Positions 8,126 to 17,168 are shown, numbered from the stretch's first letter. The stretch: 47,495 nucleotides of DNA from an uncultured Bacteroidales bacterium (GCA_946616285.1 CAMOIT010000005.1:1-47495); one strand, 5' to 3'. Made by a program: numbers and translations. The notes: generated by a model not told the origin, from the sequence alone.

Positions 8126-9025
8126 ATGTTCCAAAAGACGCAGCTTTTACCAGACCGCCCCGGAATTCCTCCGATGGCCAAACTTCCCGAAGCCGAAACG
8201 ATTGATATCCAGACACTTGCCGACGCATATCGCTCCGGCGATGTGGACCTTATATGCGTCCTCGGCCCGACAGCTTCCGGCAAAACCCGCTACGCAGTAC
8301 AGCTGGCGCATGAACTGGCAGCTGTCCTGCAGAGCTTACCTCCCGGAGATTCTCTCGGTCCTGCCGGGCCTCGGAATGACAATGAGAATGACATACCGAG
8401 CGAAGCGAGCGTATCTCCGGTCGAAATCCTTTCGGCCGATAGCCGGCAGGTTTACCGGGGCATGGACATCGGCACGGGGAAAGACCTTGACGAATACGGC
8501 GACGTGCCTTACCACCTTATAGACATTGTGCCTGCGGGTGCGAAATTCAATATTTACCAGTATCAGTCGGCTTTTGCCGAGGCCTGGGCCAATATCCGCT
8601 CCCGTGGTGCCATCCCCATCCTCTGCGGCGGGTCCGGACTTTATATCGAATCCGTTACGAGGGCCTATAAGTTTCAGAAAGAAAATGGGTTAGACGAAAA
8701 CATGCTGCCTCGGAAGGTCTTTTATATCGGCACGCTGGTTTCACGCGAAGAAAGGGTTGCCCGAATAGACAGGCGCCTGGAAGAACGATTGAAGGAAGGT
8801 CTTGTGGACGAAATCCGCGGGCTCCTGCAAACAGTTCCGGCCGATGATCTTATCTACTACGGCCTTGAGTATAAATTCGTTACGCAGTATGTCCTTAGCC
8901 ATCTTTCCTACGACGACATGGTAATCGCCCTGGGCAACGCCATCCACCAGTTTGCCAAACGCCAGATGACCTGGTTCCGCGGGATGGAACGCGACGGCGT
9001 ACGCATCCACTGGGTTCGGCCATAG
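8126..9025 (+). CDS. miaA: Short MiaA-like tRNA dimethylallyltransferase with an in-frame repeat insertion
   Basis: MiaA adds a dimethylallyl group to A37 of tRNAs reading UNN codons. The P-loop GPTASGKT, SADSRQVYRGMDIGTGK, LCGGSGLYIES and the C-terminal AKRQMTWFRG show the family. Two oddities. First, residues 72-98 (bases 8339-8419) are a translated copy of the genome's palindromic repeat ([20 protein letters not shown]), set between the helix after the P-loop and the VEILSADS strand. Second, only about 16 residues separate the GGSGLY strand from the next core strand where E. coli MiaA has some 80, so the tRNA-binding insertion domain seems to be missing. Without the repeat the protein is near 270 aa, below the usual 300-315. 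Function as a normal MiaA is therefore uncertain. A start at ATG 8174 is possible, but the -7 box favours a leaderless start at 8126. Confidence 0.82.
   Translation: MFQKTQLLPDRPGIPPMAKLPEAETIDIQTLADAYRSGDVDLICVLGPTASGKTRYAVQLAHELAAVLQSLPPGDSLGPAGPRNDNENDIPSEASVSPVEILSADSRQVYRGMDIGTGKDLDEYGDVPYHLIDIVPAGAKFNIYQYQSAFAEAWANIRSRGAIPILCGGSGLYIESVTRAYKFQKENGLDENMLPRKVFYIGTLVSREERVARIDRRLEERLKEGLVDEIRGLLQTVPADDLIYYGLEYKFVTQYVLSHLSYDDMVIALGNAIHQFAKRQMTWFRGMERDGVRIHWVRP
8339..8419 (+). repeat. GTCATWCCGAG palindromic repeat inside miaA
   Basis: 81 nt (27 codons) of two half-elements. A left-pointing unit ends in CTCGGAATGAC; after a short spacer a right-pointing unit begins ACATACCGAGCG and ends GCGTATCTCC. 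Both halves recur in fmt at 16144-16206 in the opposite order, and related units occur at 11240-11275 and 18795-18829. The insertion keeps the reading frame. Confidence 0.85.
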
Positions 9026-9062
9026 AATTGTAATCCATTGATTATAAGCAATATTCCACTTT

Positions 9063-9227
9063 CATGTCTGCTCCATTTGCGCAGACATGAATCCATGAAG
9101 TGACTGAAGGTCAATGACTTGCGTCATGAAGCCAGTTACCGCCGCGTCGTGGCCGTCGTCGTTGAACGTAAATTACTGGCTATAAGCCAATTGCCGTGTT
9201 TATGTCTGCGCAAATGGAGCAGACATG
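9063..9227. repeat. Inverted pair of 27-bp palindromes bounding a 165-bp segment
   Basis: Copy 2 (9063-9089, loop TCCATTTGC) and copy 3 (9201-9227, loop GCAAATGGA) share the same 9-bp arms and are inverted relative to each other. The segment between them carries further hairpins, such as AGCCAGT with ACTGGCT. It resembles a small non-autonomous element and lies between the convergent ends of miaA and an M23 gene. Bases GCCGTCG..GAACGTAA upstream of copy 3 also occur upstream of copy 1. Confidence 0.7.
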
Positions 9228-9251
9228 ATTCCCCAATTAATCGAAGATTAT

Positions 9252-9281
9252 AGTCCATGGACTGGCATCAGTCCATGGACT
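9252..9281. repeat. Duplicated 12-bp palindrome at an M23 gene end
   Basis: AGTCCATGGACT occurs twice (9252-9263 and 9270-9281), separated by 6 nt, so the two copies can also pair as a 12-bp hairpin. It spans the stop codon at 9268. There is no T-run, so a terminator role is uncertain. Confidence 0.6.
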
Positions 9282-10185
9282 GTGCCGTACTGGCGGACAT
9301 GTAGACCATGCGGGAATAGTCTTCGGGGGAGAGGGAGGCGAAGAGGAAGTTCACGGGGTCGCAGACGGTACCGTTATGCAAGACTTCGAAGTGAAGGTGC
9401 GGGGCGGGGATCATCGGCGTTATGCCGACGGTGCCGATCTGCTGGTCGCGCTTGATGCTCCGGCCTTTTACAGCCAGCACTTCGCCAAGGAGGCAGTACC
9501 TTGTCTTATAGCCGTTTCCATGGTCGATAACCACTATGTTCCCAAGGCCCCGGCGGGACTTAACCACCTCTGACACAATGCCATCGGCCGCAGCGAAGAT
9601 AGGAGCGCCCTGGGAGGCGATAAAGTCGATGCCGTCGTGCTGCATGGGAAGGTGGTAGCTGGGGTTGTACTTCATGCCCACTGATGCCCCGGTCTGGATA
9701 TATGACATGTCGTGAAGTGGCAGCGAGAGCGGCGGAATGCTGTCTTTTCTTTCGCCCAGGACCATGCGGAAAATCTCTTCGAAATTGTCGTCCACATTAT
9801 CGGCCATCAGCATCAGGCTTTCTGAGGCCGAAGCTGCGGCGCTTAGGTAGAAACTCTCTGACAGTGAGTCGCTCGATGCGATAACATCGACGGCGGTGAG
9901 AGCATCCAGCGAAGGGGCCTCAGTCTCGAAAAGCTCCGAATAAATGGCATTGTCCTTGGCCAGGAGGGCATCCACGCCTCCGGCGATAACACGCTCTTTC
10001 TCAAGCATTTGCTCGTACCGGGCGCGATAAAGTCCGTTCTCCTTCTGCAGAAGTTGCTCCTCCTTGGTGGAAAACACCAGGGCAAACACTATGTACATGA
10101 TTATCGACAGCGAAACCGTTGCCACCAGGTAACGGAGAATGCTGCTTACAACGAGCCTGAACGCCGATTTTTTCTTCTTTTCCAT
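9268..10185 (-). CDS. M23/LytM-family membrane protein, probably catalytically inactive
   Basis: 305 aa with a cytoplasmic Lys-rich start, one membrane segment (about 12-38), a helical periplasmic stretch, and a C-terminal LytM domain (about 165-285). The zinc ligands are present (H183 and D187 in HDGIDF, H265 in HLHFEV), as is the first His of that motif (H263). The usual YxH catalytic His is replaced: the sequence reads RYCLLG with Leu at 232. By analogy with EnvC/NlpD, degenerate LytM proteins activate amidases rather than cut peptidoglycan (inference). Its ATG overlaps the TGA of the upstream intact M23 gene by one base (TGATG), so the two are translationally coupled and may act as a pair. 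Confidence 0.85.
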   Translation of the reverse strand: MEKKKKSAFRLVVSSILRYLVATVSLSIIMYIVFALVFSTKEEQLLQKENGLYRARYEQMLEKERVIAGGVDALLAKDNAIYSELFETEAPSLDALTAVDVIASSDSLSESFYLSAAASASESLMLMADNVDDNFEEIFRMVLGERKDSIPPLSLPLHDMSYIQTGASVGMKYNPSYHLPMQHDGIDFIASQGAPIFAAADGIVSEVVKSRRGLGNIVVIDHGNGYKTRYCLLGEVLAVKGRSIKRDQQIGTVGITPMIPAPHLHFEVLHNGTVCDPVNFLFASLSPEDYSRMVYMSASTAQSMD

Positions 10186-11135
10186 CACTTCTGGGGTTTA
10201 CGCACCATTTCGAAATAATCCTCTGGCGAAATGCTCAGGTCCATATAATGTGCCGGGTTCACATAGTCCTTGCGGTAATGGACTTCGTAGTGCAGGTGAG
10301 GTCCAGTGATGCGCCCGCTGCGACCGCTGAGGCCGATGCAGTCTCCCCTTTTCACCTCCTGGCCTTCTTCCACATAAATAACTGACATATGGGCATATCG
10401 GGTCATGTAGCCGAATCCATGGTCTATCTCCACGTGGTTTCCGTAGCCTTTCCTCTCGTGCTTTACCGTGGATACGACTCCGTCCCCCGTGGCGTAGATA
10501 GGGTTTCCGGGAGGGCAGGCGAAGTCCATGCCGGTGTGGCGTTTGCTGAAGCCGAAAAGAGGATCCGACCTGTAGCCGAACGGGCTGGACATACGATAGG
10601 TGGAAGGATCCGTGTTCATGGGCGGGATGGACGGAATGTGGGCGGCCATGTCGCCGGCGGTGCGCTGAAGCAGAGCCACGTCGTCGAAAGACTTGGACTG
10701 CACGCAAGCCCTCTTTTCAAGGACGTCCAACCGGCGCGTAATGTCGTACAGGGCTGTCCCTTCAAGGGCCGAATAACGCTTTTCCCCGCCGAAACCGGCA
10801 TTGCGCACTTCGGCGGGAATTTCGTCCATGCCGTAAACGCTCCGGTATATGCGGTTATCCCTCACTTCCAGAAGGTTAAGCAGTTCTTCGTGCCGGTCCA
10901 GCTGCTGGGAAAGGCGGTCCATTCGGGTGCTCCAGTCGGCGTTTCGACGCTTCAGGATGGCTGTCTTGGGAAGGTCCAGTCCCAGCACAGACACGTAGAA
11001 CCACATATACAGCAGGAACAGCACGATGCTGGAAACTACCACAAGAAGCAGTTTCCACCATGCAAAGCCTTTCCCCAGGATTCTGGCCACCAGTTCCCCG
11101 GGGCCTTCCAGATATTTGTCCTTACCGCCCGGCAT
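10185..11135 (-). CDS. M23/LytM-family murein endopeptidase, membrane-anchored
   Basis: 316 aa. One membrane segment near residues 22-48 (KLLLVVVSSIVLFLLYMWF) is followed by a coiled region and a C-terminal LytM domain with all family residues: HTGMDF, DHGFGYMTRYAHM (with the YxH histidine) and PHLHYEV. It is expected to cut peptide cross-links in periplasmic peptidoglycan. The start at ATG 11135 sits 6 nt after a perfect -7 box, TATCTTTG (11142-11149), so the transcript is likely leaderless. The much longer open frame to 11438 only crosses the hairpin repeats of the alaS leader and is rejected. It is followed without a gap by the degenerate paralogue. Confidence 0.9.
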   Translation of the reverse strand: MPGGKDKYLEGPGELVARILGKGFAWWKLLLVVVSSIVLFLLYMWFYVSVLGLDLPKTAILKRRNADWSTRMDRLSQQLDRHEELLNLLEVRDNRIYRSVYGMDEIPAEVRNAGFGGEKRYSALEGTALYDITRRLDVLEKRACVQSKSFDDVALLQRTAGDMAAHIPSIPPMNTDPSTYRMSSPFGYRSDPLFGFSKRHTGMDFACPPGNPIYATGDGVVSTVKHERKGYGNHVEIDHGFGYMTRYAHMSVIYVEEGQEVKRGDCIGLSGRSGRITGPHLHYEVHYRKDYVNPAHYMDLSISPEDYFEMVRKPQK

Positions 11136-11141
11136 AGATTG

Positions 11142-11149
11142 CAAAGATA
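11142..11149 (-). promoter_or_regulatory. -7 box of the M23 operon
   Basis: TATCTTTG on the minus strand, a perfect TAnnTTTG match, ends 6 nt before the ATG at 11135. Confidence 0.65.
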
Positions 11150-11221
11150 AGTATTTTATTGAAACAGGTGCCAATATTGCACATTCCATGCCTTCAGTAA
11201 GGAAAATCCGAGAATTTTGAC

Positions 11222-11229
11222 TATTTTTG
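11222..11229 (+). promoter_or_regulatory. Candidate -7 box for the alaS operon
   Basis: TATTTTTG fits TAnnTTTG. Transcription from here would give a leader of about 125 nt that holds all the hairpin repeats before alaS. No good -33 box is seen. Confidence 0.45.
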
Positions 11230-11239
11230 CAGGCTATAT

Positions 11240-11348
11240 GAGATACGCTCGGGCCCAAAGGGCCCTCGGTATGACAAGACAAAACGCCCAAAGGGCCCTC
11301 GGTATGACAAGACAAAAGGCCCAAAGGGCCCTCGGTAAGACAGAAAAC
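11240..11348 (+). repeat. Palindromic repeat plus 33-nt tandem hairpins in the alaS leader
   Basis: 11240-11275 is a unit of the GTCATACCGAG family (minus orientation), with arms GGGCCC around AAA and ending CTCGGTATGAC. The hairpin part is then repeated with a 33-nt period starting at 11254, 11287 and 11320 (the last is partial). Each unit has the GGCCC-AAA-GGGCC type stem and CTCGGTATGACAAGACAAAA. The array ends 12 nt before the alaS ATG. Confidence 0.85.
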
Positions 11349-11359
11349 AAAACAGATAT

Positions 11360-13972
11360 ATGACATCAAAGGAAATCCGCCAGAAGTATCTGGACTTCTT
11401 CGCCTCAAAGGGCCACACCGTGGTTCCTTCGGCACCAATGGTAATAAAGAACGACCCTACGCTCATGTTCACGAATGCGGGCATGAACCAGTTCAAAGAT
11501 ATATTCCTGGGCAACAGCGTCCCCAAGTTCCCCCGCGCAGCAGACAGCCAGAAGTGCCTCCGCGTGAGCGGCAAGCACAACGACCTTGAAGCCGTGGGCC
11601 ACGACGGCCGCCACCATACCATGTTCGAAATGCTTGGAAACTGGAGCTTCGGCGACTATTTCAAGACCGAGGCCATCGACTGGGCATGGGAACTGCTCAC
11701 AAAGGTGTACAAAATCGACCCTGAAATCCTTTACGCCACCGTTTTCGAAGGCTCCGAGGAAGACGGCACCACCCTTGACACCGAGGCTCAGGCCGCTTGG
11801 CGCAAACACCTGCCGGAAGACCACATCCTCCTTGGGAACAAGCACGACAACTTCTGGGAAATGGGCGACACAGGCCCCTGCGGCCCCTGCAGCGAGATTC
11901 ACATCGACCTGAGGCCCGACGCCAAAACCGCCAAAATCCCCGGCCGAGAGCTTGTGAACACCGACAACGACGAAGTGATCGAAATCTGGAACCTTGTGTT
12001 CATGCAGTTCGAACGCAAGGCCGACGGGCACCTGGAGTCCCTCCCCGCCAAGAACATCGACACCGGCATGGGATTCGAGCGCCTGTGCATGATTCTCCAG
12101 CACAAGAAATCCAACTACGAGACCGACGTCTTCTCCGGGCTCATCAGCAAGGTGGAAGAATTCTCCGGCCACAAGTACGCAGAAGGAGGCAACGTGGAAG
12201 TGGCCATGCGAGTAATCGCCGACCATATCCGCGCAATCGCCTTCTCCATCGCCGACGGCCAGCTTCCTTCCAACGTCAAGGCCGGCTACGTAATCCGCCG
12301 CATCCTCCGCCGTGCAGTGCGCTACGGCTACACCTTCCTGGGCTTCACTGAGCCTTTCCTGTGCCGCCTGATCCCCCAGCTTATAGTCGACATGGGCGAG
12401 GCCTATCCGGAACTTCCGGCCCAGCAGAAGCTCATTTCCAACGTGATCCGCGAAGAGGAAAACGCCTTCCTGCGCACCCTGGACCGCGGTATCCGCATGC
12501 TGGAAGACAATATGGCCAAGAACGCCGCCACCAAGGTCGTGGCCGGCACCGACGCCTTCGTCCTTTACGACACCTACGGCTTCCCCATCGACCTGACGGA
12601 ACTGATCGCAGCCGAAAAAGGCTACACCGTGGACCTGAACAGCTTCAACGTGGAACTGGAGAAGCAGAAGGAGCGCGCACGCAACGCCACCGCCAACGAG
12701 TTCGGCGACTGGATGGTCTTCCAGGAGGCCGACGTTGAATTCGTGGGCTACGACGTCCTTCGCATCAAGGGAGTTCACCTGCTCAAGCAGCGCACCGTAA
12801 AGCAGAAGAACAAGGAATACTTCCAGCTCGTCTTCGACCGTACCCCCTTCTATGCCGAAATGGGCGGCCAGGTTGGCGACACCGGCTTCATCGAGGGCGA
12901 AAACGGCGAACGCATACAGATCCTGAACACCGTCAAGGAAAACAACCTCACCATCCACCTGGCCGAACGCCTGCCTTCAGTGAGCAACCAGACCTTCTAC
13001 CTGGTGGTGGACAACGCCCGCCGCAGGCACATACAGAACAACCACACCTGCACCCACCTGCTGCACCAGGCTCTTCGCGTAGTGCTGGGCACCCACGTGG
13101 AGCAGAAAGGCTCGTTCGTCGGCCCGGACTACTTCCGCTTCGACTTCTCGCACTTCCAGAAAATGACCGACGAAGAGCTCCGCGCCGTGGAAACCCGCGT
13201 GAACCAGCTCATCCGCTCCGCCTTCCCTCTGGTAGAAAAGCGCGACGCCACCATGGAAGAAGCCCGCGCAATGGGCGCCATGGCCCTGTTCGGTGAAAAA
13301 TACGGCGACGTGGTGCGCGTGGTGCGCTTCGGAGACTCAGTTGAGCTCTGCGGCGGTACCCATACCCCCAACACCGGCACCATCGGCCTGTTCAAGATCG
13401 TGTCCGAAAGCGCAGTCGCAGCCGGCGTGCGCCGCATCGAGGCAGTTACTGGCGCCGTAGCACTGGACAGCGTGCACGAAATGGAAGACACCATCAAGGG
13501 GCTCAAAAAACTGATGAACAACGTCCCGGACCTCCAGGCCGCTATCGAAAAGCTGGTCATGGAGAATGCCGAAGCCCGAAAGCAGCTTGAGGCAGTGGCC
13601 AACGAAAAGGCCGCAGCCCTGGCCAAGGAGCTTGAGGCAAAAGCCGAAGAGATTAACGGAATCCGCGTAGTACGCTTCGACAATTCCGTCGATCCCGGCT
13701 TCGCCCGCAACGTGGCCCTGCTTTTGCAGAAGAATGTCCAGAACTTTGTGCTGGCCGGTGCTTTCTCATACGATAACAAGCCCAACCTTATACTCCTGTA
13801 TTCCAACGACATCGTCGCAAAGGGCAAGAACGCAGGAAAGGACATCCGCGAAGCCGCAAAGCTCATCCAGGGCGGCGGCGGCGGACAGCCCGGCCTCGCA
13901 ACCGCCGGAGGACGCAACCTGGAAGGCCTTGGCGCCGCACTTGACAAACTTGTAGAACTCGCAACTGCGTGA
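11360..13972 (+). CDS. alaS: Alanyl-tRNA synthetase
   Basis: 870 aa, full length for the family. The class II catalytic core is N-terminal ([16 protein letters not shown], and the [12 protein letters not shown] motif near 170). The editing domain has HTCTH near residue 562 and CGGTH near 664. The C-terminal DHHA1 domain ends with the Gly-rich [14 protein letters not shown] near 838. It charges tRNA-Ala and hydrolyses mischarged Ser/Gly-tRNA-Ala. It is first in a three-gene operon: its TGA overlaps the GTG start of the permease-Fmt gene (GTGA). The leader carries the hairpin repeats noted at 11240-11348. Confidence 0.97.
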   Translation: MTSKEIRQKYLDFFASKGHTVVPSAPMVIKNDPTLMFTNAGMNQFKDIFLGNSVPKFPRAADSQKCLRVSGKHNDLEAVGHDGRHHTMFEMLGNWSFGDYFKTEAIDWAWELLTKVYKIDPEILYATVFEGSEEDGTTLDTEAQAAWRKHLPEDHILLGNKHDNFWEMGDTGPCGPCSEIHIDLRPDAKTAKIPGRELVNTDNDEVIEIWNLVFMQFERKADGHLESLPAKNIDTGMGFERLCMILQHKKSNYETDVFSGLISKVEEFSGHKYAEGGNVEVAMRVIADHIRAIAFSIADGQLPSNVKAGYVIRRILRRAVRYGYTFLGFTEPFLCRLIPQLIVDMGEAYPELPAQQKLISNVIREEENAFLRTLDRGIRMLEDNMAKNAATKVVAGTDAFVLYDTYGFPIDLTELIAAEKGYTVDLNSFNVELEKQKERARNATANEFGDWMVFQEADVEFVGYDVLRIKGVHLLKQRTVKQKNKEYFQLVFDRTPFYAEMGGQVGDTGFIEGENGERIQILNTVKENNLTIHLAERLPSVSNQTFYLVVDNARRRHIQNNHTCTHLLHQALRVVLGTHVEQKGSFVGPDYFRFDFSHFQKMTDEELRAVETRVNQLIRSAFPLVEKRDATMEEARAMGAMALFGEKYGDVVRVVRFGDSVELCGGTHTPNTGTIGLFKIVSESAVAAGVRRIEAVTGAVALDSVHEMEDTIKGLKKLMNNVPDLQAAIEKLVMENAEARKQLEAVANEKAAALAKELEAKAEEINGIRVVRFDNSVDPGFARNVALLLQKNVQNFVLAGAFSYDNKPNLILLYSNDIVAKGKNAGKDIREAAKLIQGGGGGQPGLATAGGRNLEGLGAALDKLVELATA

Positions 13973-16473
13973 AGAAACTAGACCAGTTCCTGCTTAAATC
14001 CTTTGTAGGACCGTTTTTCGCGATCCTGGGGATTGTTACGTTCATACTGGTCATGCAGTTTCTTTGGCTGTATATCGACGAACTCGTAGGCAAAGGCCTG
14101 GAATTCAAGGTTATACTTGAGTTCCTGATGTGGGGGAGCTGCCAGGTGCTGCCGCTTGCGATACCGCTTGCCACGCTGCTGTCGTCCATGATGACACTTG
14201 GCGACATGGGCGAAAAGTTCGAGCTCACAGCCATCAAAGCTTCCGGCATTTCCCTTATGAGGGTGCTTGCGCCGATGATTGTCGTCAGCATCCTGATCAG
14301 CATCGGCGCATTTTACATCGGTGACCGTCTGGTGCCCTATTCCATCAACCAGATCTACACGATGCGCGACGATATAGGCCGCACCAAAAGCGAGATTAAA
14401 ATCCCCACCGGCACCTTCTACGACGGCATCGAAGGCTATATCCTTCGCGTGGACGACAGGGACAAGGCCACCGGCATGATGTACCACATCCAGGTGTACG
14501 ACCACACAACCGGCAAAGGCAACACCCGCCTTACCGTGGCCGACAGCGGCATCATCAAGATGTCCAAGGCCAAGGATTACCTGACCTTCCAGCTGTTCGA
14601 TGGCGTGAATTACCAGGAGGAAAACCGCCGGAAGTACCGCGACACTTCCCTCGCCCTGCAGCGCATACAGTTCCGCAGCCAGGAGATGGTGATTCCGCTG
14701 GAGAATTACGCATTCCAGCACTCGGACAGCGCCCGTTACGGGGAGCAGGTCCGCTCCATGAACCTGAAGTCCCTTCGTCACGGACACGATTCCCTCACCA
14801 ACCTTGTTGACCAGGGCACCCTGAGGCACGTAGAGGAGTTCAAGCGCCAGACTTACATCGGCCACAGGGAGCAGCTGGATTCATCTTGGAGAAGCATGGG
14901 AAGCGTGGTAATGCCGCCGCCCACTGAGGCCGGATGGCGCAACCTGCCCGACAAGAAGCGAGGACTTGACAACGCCGCAAACGCCGCCAAACAGTACGAG
15001 GGCATCGTAAGGGGCATGAGCATCGACTCCTACGACTACACGCACATGATTTACAGGACCGATGTGGAAATCTGGAAAAAGTATGCTCAGGCGCTGGCCT
15101 GCTTCCTGCTGTTTTTCATCGGCGCGCCTGTGGGAGCACTTATCAAAAAAGGCGGTCTGGGCACTCCGGCCATCATTTCGCTGCTGTTCTTCGTCCTTTA
15201 CTGGGTAATCGACATCACCGGCGAGCGCCTTGCCTCGAACGGTGCAACCACCGCCTTCATCGGCAAGTTCATATCGGCCTTCGTACTTGCGCCGATAGGC
15301 GTTTTCCTTACAGTCAAGGCCTCGCAGGACGCCAGCCTGTTCAACCTGGACCTTTTCAAAAGCGGTTTCCGCAGGGTCAAAAGCAAATTCTTCCGTATGT
15401 TCAGAAAAACCCGCATCGTATACATGGGTACGCCGGAGTTCTCGGTGGGCCCGCTTGATAAGCTCATCGCAAGCGGTTACAAGGTGGTGGGCGTGGTCAC
15501 CGTACCCGACAAGCCGTCGGGCCGAGGCCTGAAGATGAATGAAAGCGCGGTGAAAAAATATGCCGTGGAGCATGAGCTGCCGGTGCTTCAGCCCGAGAAG
15601 CTCAAGGACGAAGAGTTCCTCAAAGCTCTTGCTGCCTGGAAGGCCGACCTGTTCGTGGTGGTTGGCTTCAGGATGTTGCCGGAGGTGGTATGGTCCATGC
15701 CGAAACTTGGCACCTTCAACCTGCACGCCGCCCTGCTGCCGCAATACCGCGGCGCCGCTCCCATCAACTGGGCGGTGATTAACGGCGAAAACATTACCGG
15801 CGTCACGACCTTCATGATTGACAAGAAGATAGACACTGGCGGCATCATTCTCCGTTCGGAGTGCCGCGTGGAACCTGCTGATACCGCCGGAACGCTGCAT
15901 GACAAGCTTATGGAGCTTGGCTCGCAGTTGGTGATTGAGACCGTGGAAGGTATCGTGCAGCATAACGTGGAGCTCCGCGTCCAGCGCAGCTTCATCCAGG
16001 GTTCGGAGCTCCTGAAACCCGCTCCGAAGCTTACCCGCGAACTTCAGCATATCGACTGGGACGACACTTCCAGGCACGTATATAATCTGATCCGCGGCCT
16101 TTCCCCCTTCCCCTGCGCGTTTACGGAGCTGGTGCCGCTTTCTGTCATACCGAGCGAAGCGAGCGTATCTCCCGGAGATTCTCTCGGCCTTCAGCCTCGG
16201 AATGACAGTTTGCAGCTGAAGGTTTTCTTCGGCGAGATCCGTCAGGACCTGCCTCACGCCGAACCCGGGACCGTTCTGAGCGATGGCAAGACCTACTTCG
16301 CCATTGCAACGCAGGACGGAGCCATCGCCATAACCGACCTTCAGCTTGCCGGCAAGAAACGCATGGACGTCCGCTCCTTCCTCCTTGGATTCCGCAATCC
16401 GGAGCAGTACCGCGCCACCAAGGGCACTTCCAAGGCCGAAATAGCCAAAGCCGCCCCCAAGGAAGATGAATAG
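13969..16473 (+). CDS. fmt: LptF/LptG-type permease fused to methionyl-tRNA formyltransferase
   Basis: One uninterrupted frame of 834 codons. Residues 1-476 form a YjgP/YjgQ permease, the membrane part of the lipopolysaccharide export ABC machine, with membrane segments near 14-36, 58-80 and 100-120, a periplasmic middle, and three C-terminal segments (about 365-450). From residue 477, with no stop codon, comes a complete Fmt ([20 protein letters not shown]). The Fmt part has the catalytic N-x-H ([20 protein letters not shown]) and DTGG, and makes formyl-Met-tRNA. ATG 15397 could start a free Fmt of 358 aa. The Fmt C-terminal domain contains a 21-residue repeat-encoded insertion (16144-16206). 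The GTG start overlaps the alaS stop, and thiN overlaps the 3' end by 8 nt. A single lost stop codon or a sequence error cannot be excluded. Confidence 0.88.
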   Translation: MKKLDQFLLKSFVGPFFAILGIVTFILVMQFLWLYIDELVGKGLEFKVILEFLMWGSCQVLPLAIPLATLLSSMMTLGDMGEKFELTAIKASGISLMRVLAPMIVVSILISIGAFYIGDRLVPYSINQIYTMRDDIGRTKSEIKIPTGTFYDGIEGYILRVDDRDKATGMMYHIQVYDHTTGKGNTRLTVADSGIIKMSKAKDYLTFQLFDGVNYQEENRRKYRDTSLALQRIQFRSQEMVIPLENYAFQHSDSARYGEQVRSMNLKSLRHGHDSLTNLVDQGTLRHVEEFKRQTYIGHREQLDSSWRSMGSVVMPPPTEAGWRNLPDKKRGLDNAANAAKQYEGIVRGMSIDSYDYTHMIYRTDVEIWKKYAQALACFLLFFIGAPVGALIKKGGLGTPAIISLLFFVLYWVIDITGERLASNGATTAFIGKFISAFVLAPIGVFLTVKASQDASLFNLDLFKSGFRRVKSKFFRMFRKTRIVYMGTPEFSVGPLDKLIASGYKVVGVVTVPDKPSGRGLKMNESAVKKYAVEHELPVLQPEKLKDEEFLKALAAWKADLFVVVGFRMLPEVVWSMPKLGTFNLHAALLPQYRGAAPINWAVINGENITGVTTFMIDKKIDTGGIILRSECRVEPADTAGTLHDKLMELGSQLVIETVEGIVQHNVELRVQRSFIQGSELLKPAPKLTRELQHIDWDDTSRHVYNLIRGLSPFPCAFTELVPLSVIPSEASVSPGDSLGLQPRNDSLQLKVFFGEIRQDLPHAEPGTVLSDGKTYFAIATQDGAIAITDLQLAGKKRMDVRSFLLGFRNPEQYRATKGTSKAEIAKAAPKEDE
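16144..16206 (+). repeat. 63-bp palindromic repeat inserted in frame in fmt
   Basis: Begins GTCATACCGAGCG and ends CCTCGGAATGAC, so the ends are inverted repeats (10 of 11 bases). It consists of two units of the family facing each other. At exactly 21 codons it encodes [15 protein letters not shown] followed by LQPRND. It lies in a loop of the Fmt C-terminal domain between FTELVPLS and LQLKVFFGE. Same family and reading frame as the miaA insertion. Confidence 0.9.
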
Positions 16474-17107
16474 CATAGTCATCCTTGCCGCGGGCCTCTT
16501 CCCCACCGAGCCCTATCCTCTTTACCTTCTGGATTCGGCCGAAGGAGTCGTATGCTGCGACGGAGCGCTGGAGCGCTGGCTTGAGCACACGCCATCCGCC
16601 CGCCCCATCGCCGTAGTGGGAGACATGGATTCCCTGCCCCAGGACCTCCAGGAACGATTTTCTTCCTGCCTGGTCCCCGTGGCCGAACAGGACTACAACG
16701 ACCTCACAAAAGCCATGCGATGGGTACTTAGCGTCCATCCGGAAGTATCTGAAATCGTGATTCTTGGCGCCACAGGACTGCGTGAAGACCATACCGTCGG
16801 GAACCTTGGCCTGCTGATGGACTACCACCGTCTGCTGGATCTGGGAGACAGGCGTGTGAGCATGGTGTCGGACTTCGGCACGGCATTCGCCGTCACCGAC
16901 TCCTGCGACCTGCACCTCGGCGAAGGCCGGCGCATTTCCCTCTTCAGCGCCGACAACACCCTCCGCATCACCTCCGAAGGCCTGCAGTGGCCCCTTGACG
17001 ACGTGGTTTTCGACGCCTGGTGGAAAGCCACCCTCAACCGCACCACCTCCCCGATCGTCTCCCTCCACTTCAACCATCCCTCCGCGGTGCTTGTTATGGT
17101 GGACTAG
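16466..17107 (+). CDS. thiN: Thiamine pyrophosphokinase
   Basis: 213 aa. It transfers pyrophosphate from ATP to thiamine to make the cofactor TPP in the cytosol. Family motifs: AEGVVCCDGA, VVGDMDSL, EQDYNDLTKAMRW and the Gly-rich ILGATGLREDHTVGNLGLL. The C-terminal half is the beta-rich thiamine-binding domain (ISLFSADNTLRITSEGLQWPL). The ATG lies 8 nt inside the fmt 3' end, so it is the last gene of the alaS operon and translationally coupled. No TPP riboswitch is visible nearby. Convergent with trpB, with a repeat array between. Confidence 0.92.
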   Translation: MNSIVILAAGLFPTEPYPLYLLDSAEGVVCCDGALERWLEHTPSARPIAVVGDMDSLPQDLQERFSSCLVPVAEQDYNDLTKAMRWVLSVHPEVSEIVILGATGLREDHTVGNLGLLMDYHRLLDLGDRRVSMVSDFGTAFAVTDSCDLHLGEGRRISLFSADNTLRITSEGLQWPLDDVVFDAWWKATLNRTTSPIVSLHFNHPSAVLVMVD

Positions 17108-17168
17108 GACGGGAGCATCTTTCTTTGTGCCAGGTCTGTTGCCTTTCTGTGCCAGGTCTGTCATCACT

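Noticed and set aside
11222..11359. T-box or other amino-acid riboswitch for alaS
   Set aside because: Only the tandem palindromes are seen; there is no T-box sequence, specifier loop or terminator.
11136..11438. N-terminal extension of the upstream M23 protein with TEGPLG repeats
   Set aside because: It translates the hairpin repeats and part of alaS in antisense; the ATG at 11135 directly after a promoter box gives a normal membrane protein start.
11405..12958. Long antisense frame inside alaS
   Set aside because: A shadow of G+C-rich codon usage; alaS on the other strand has full family motifs.
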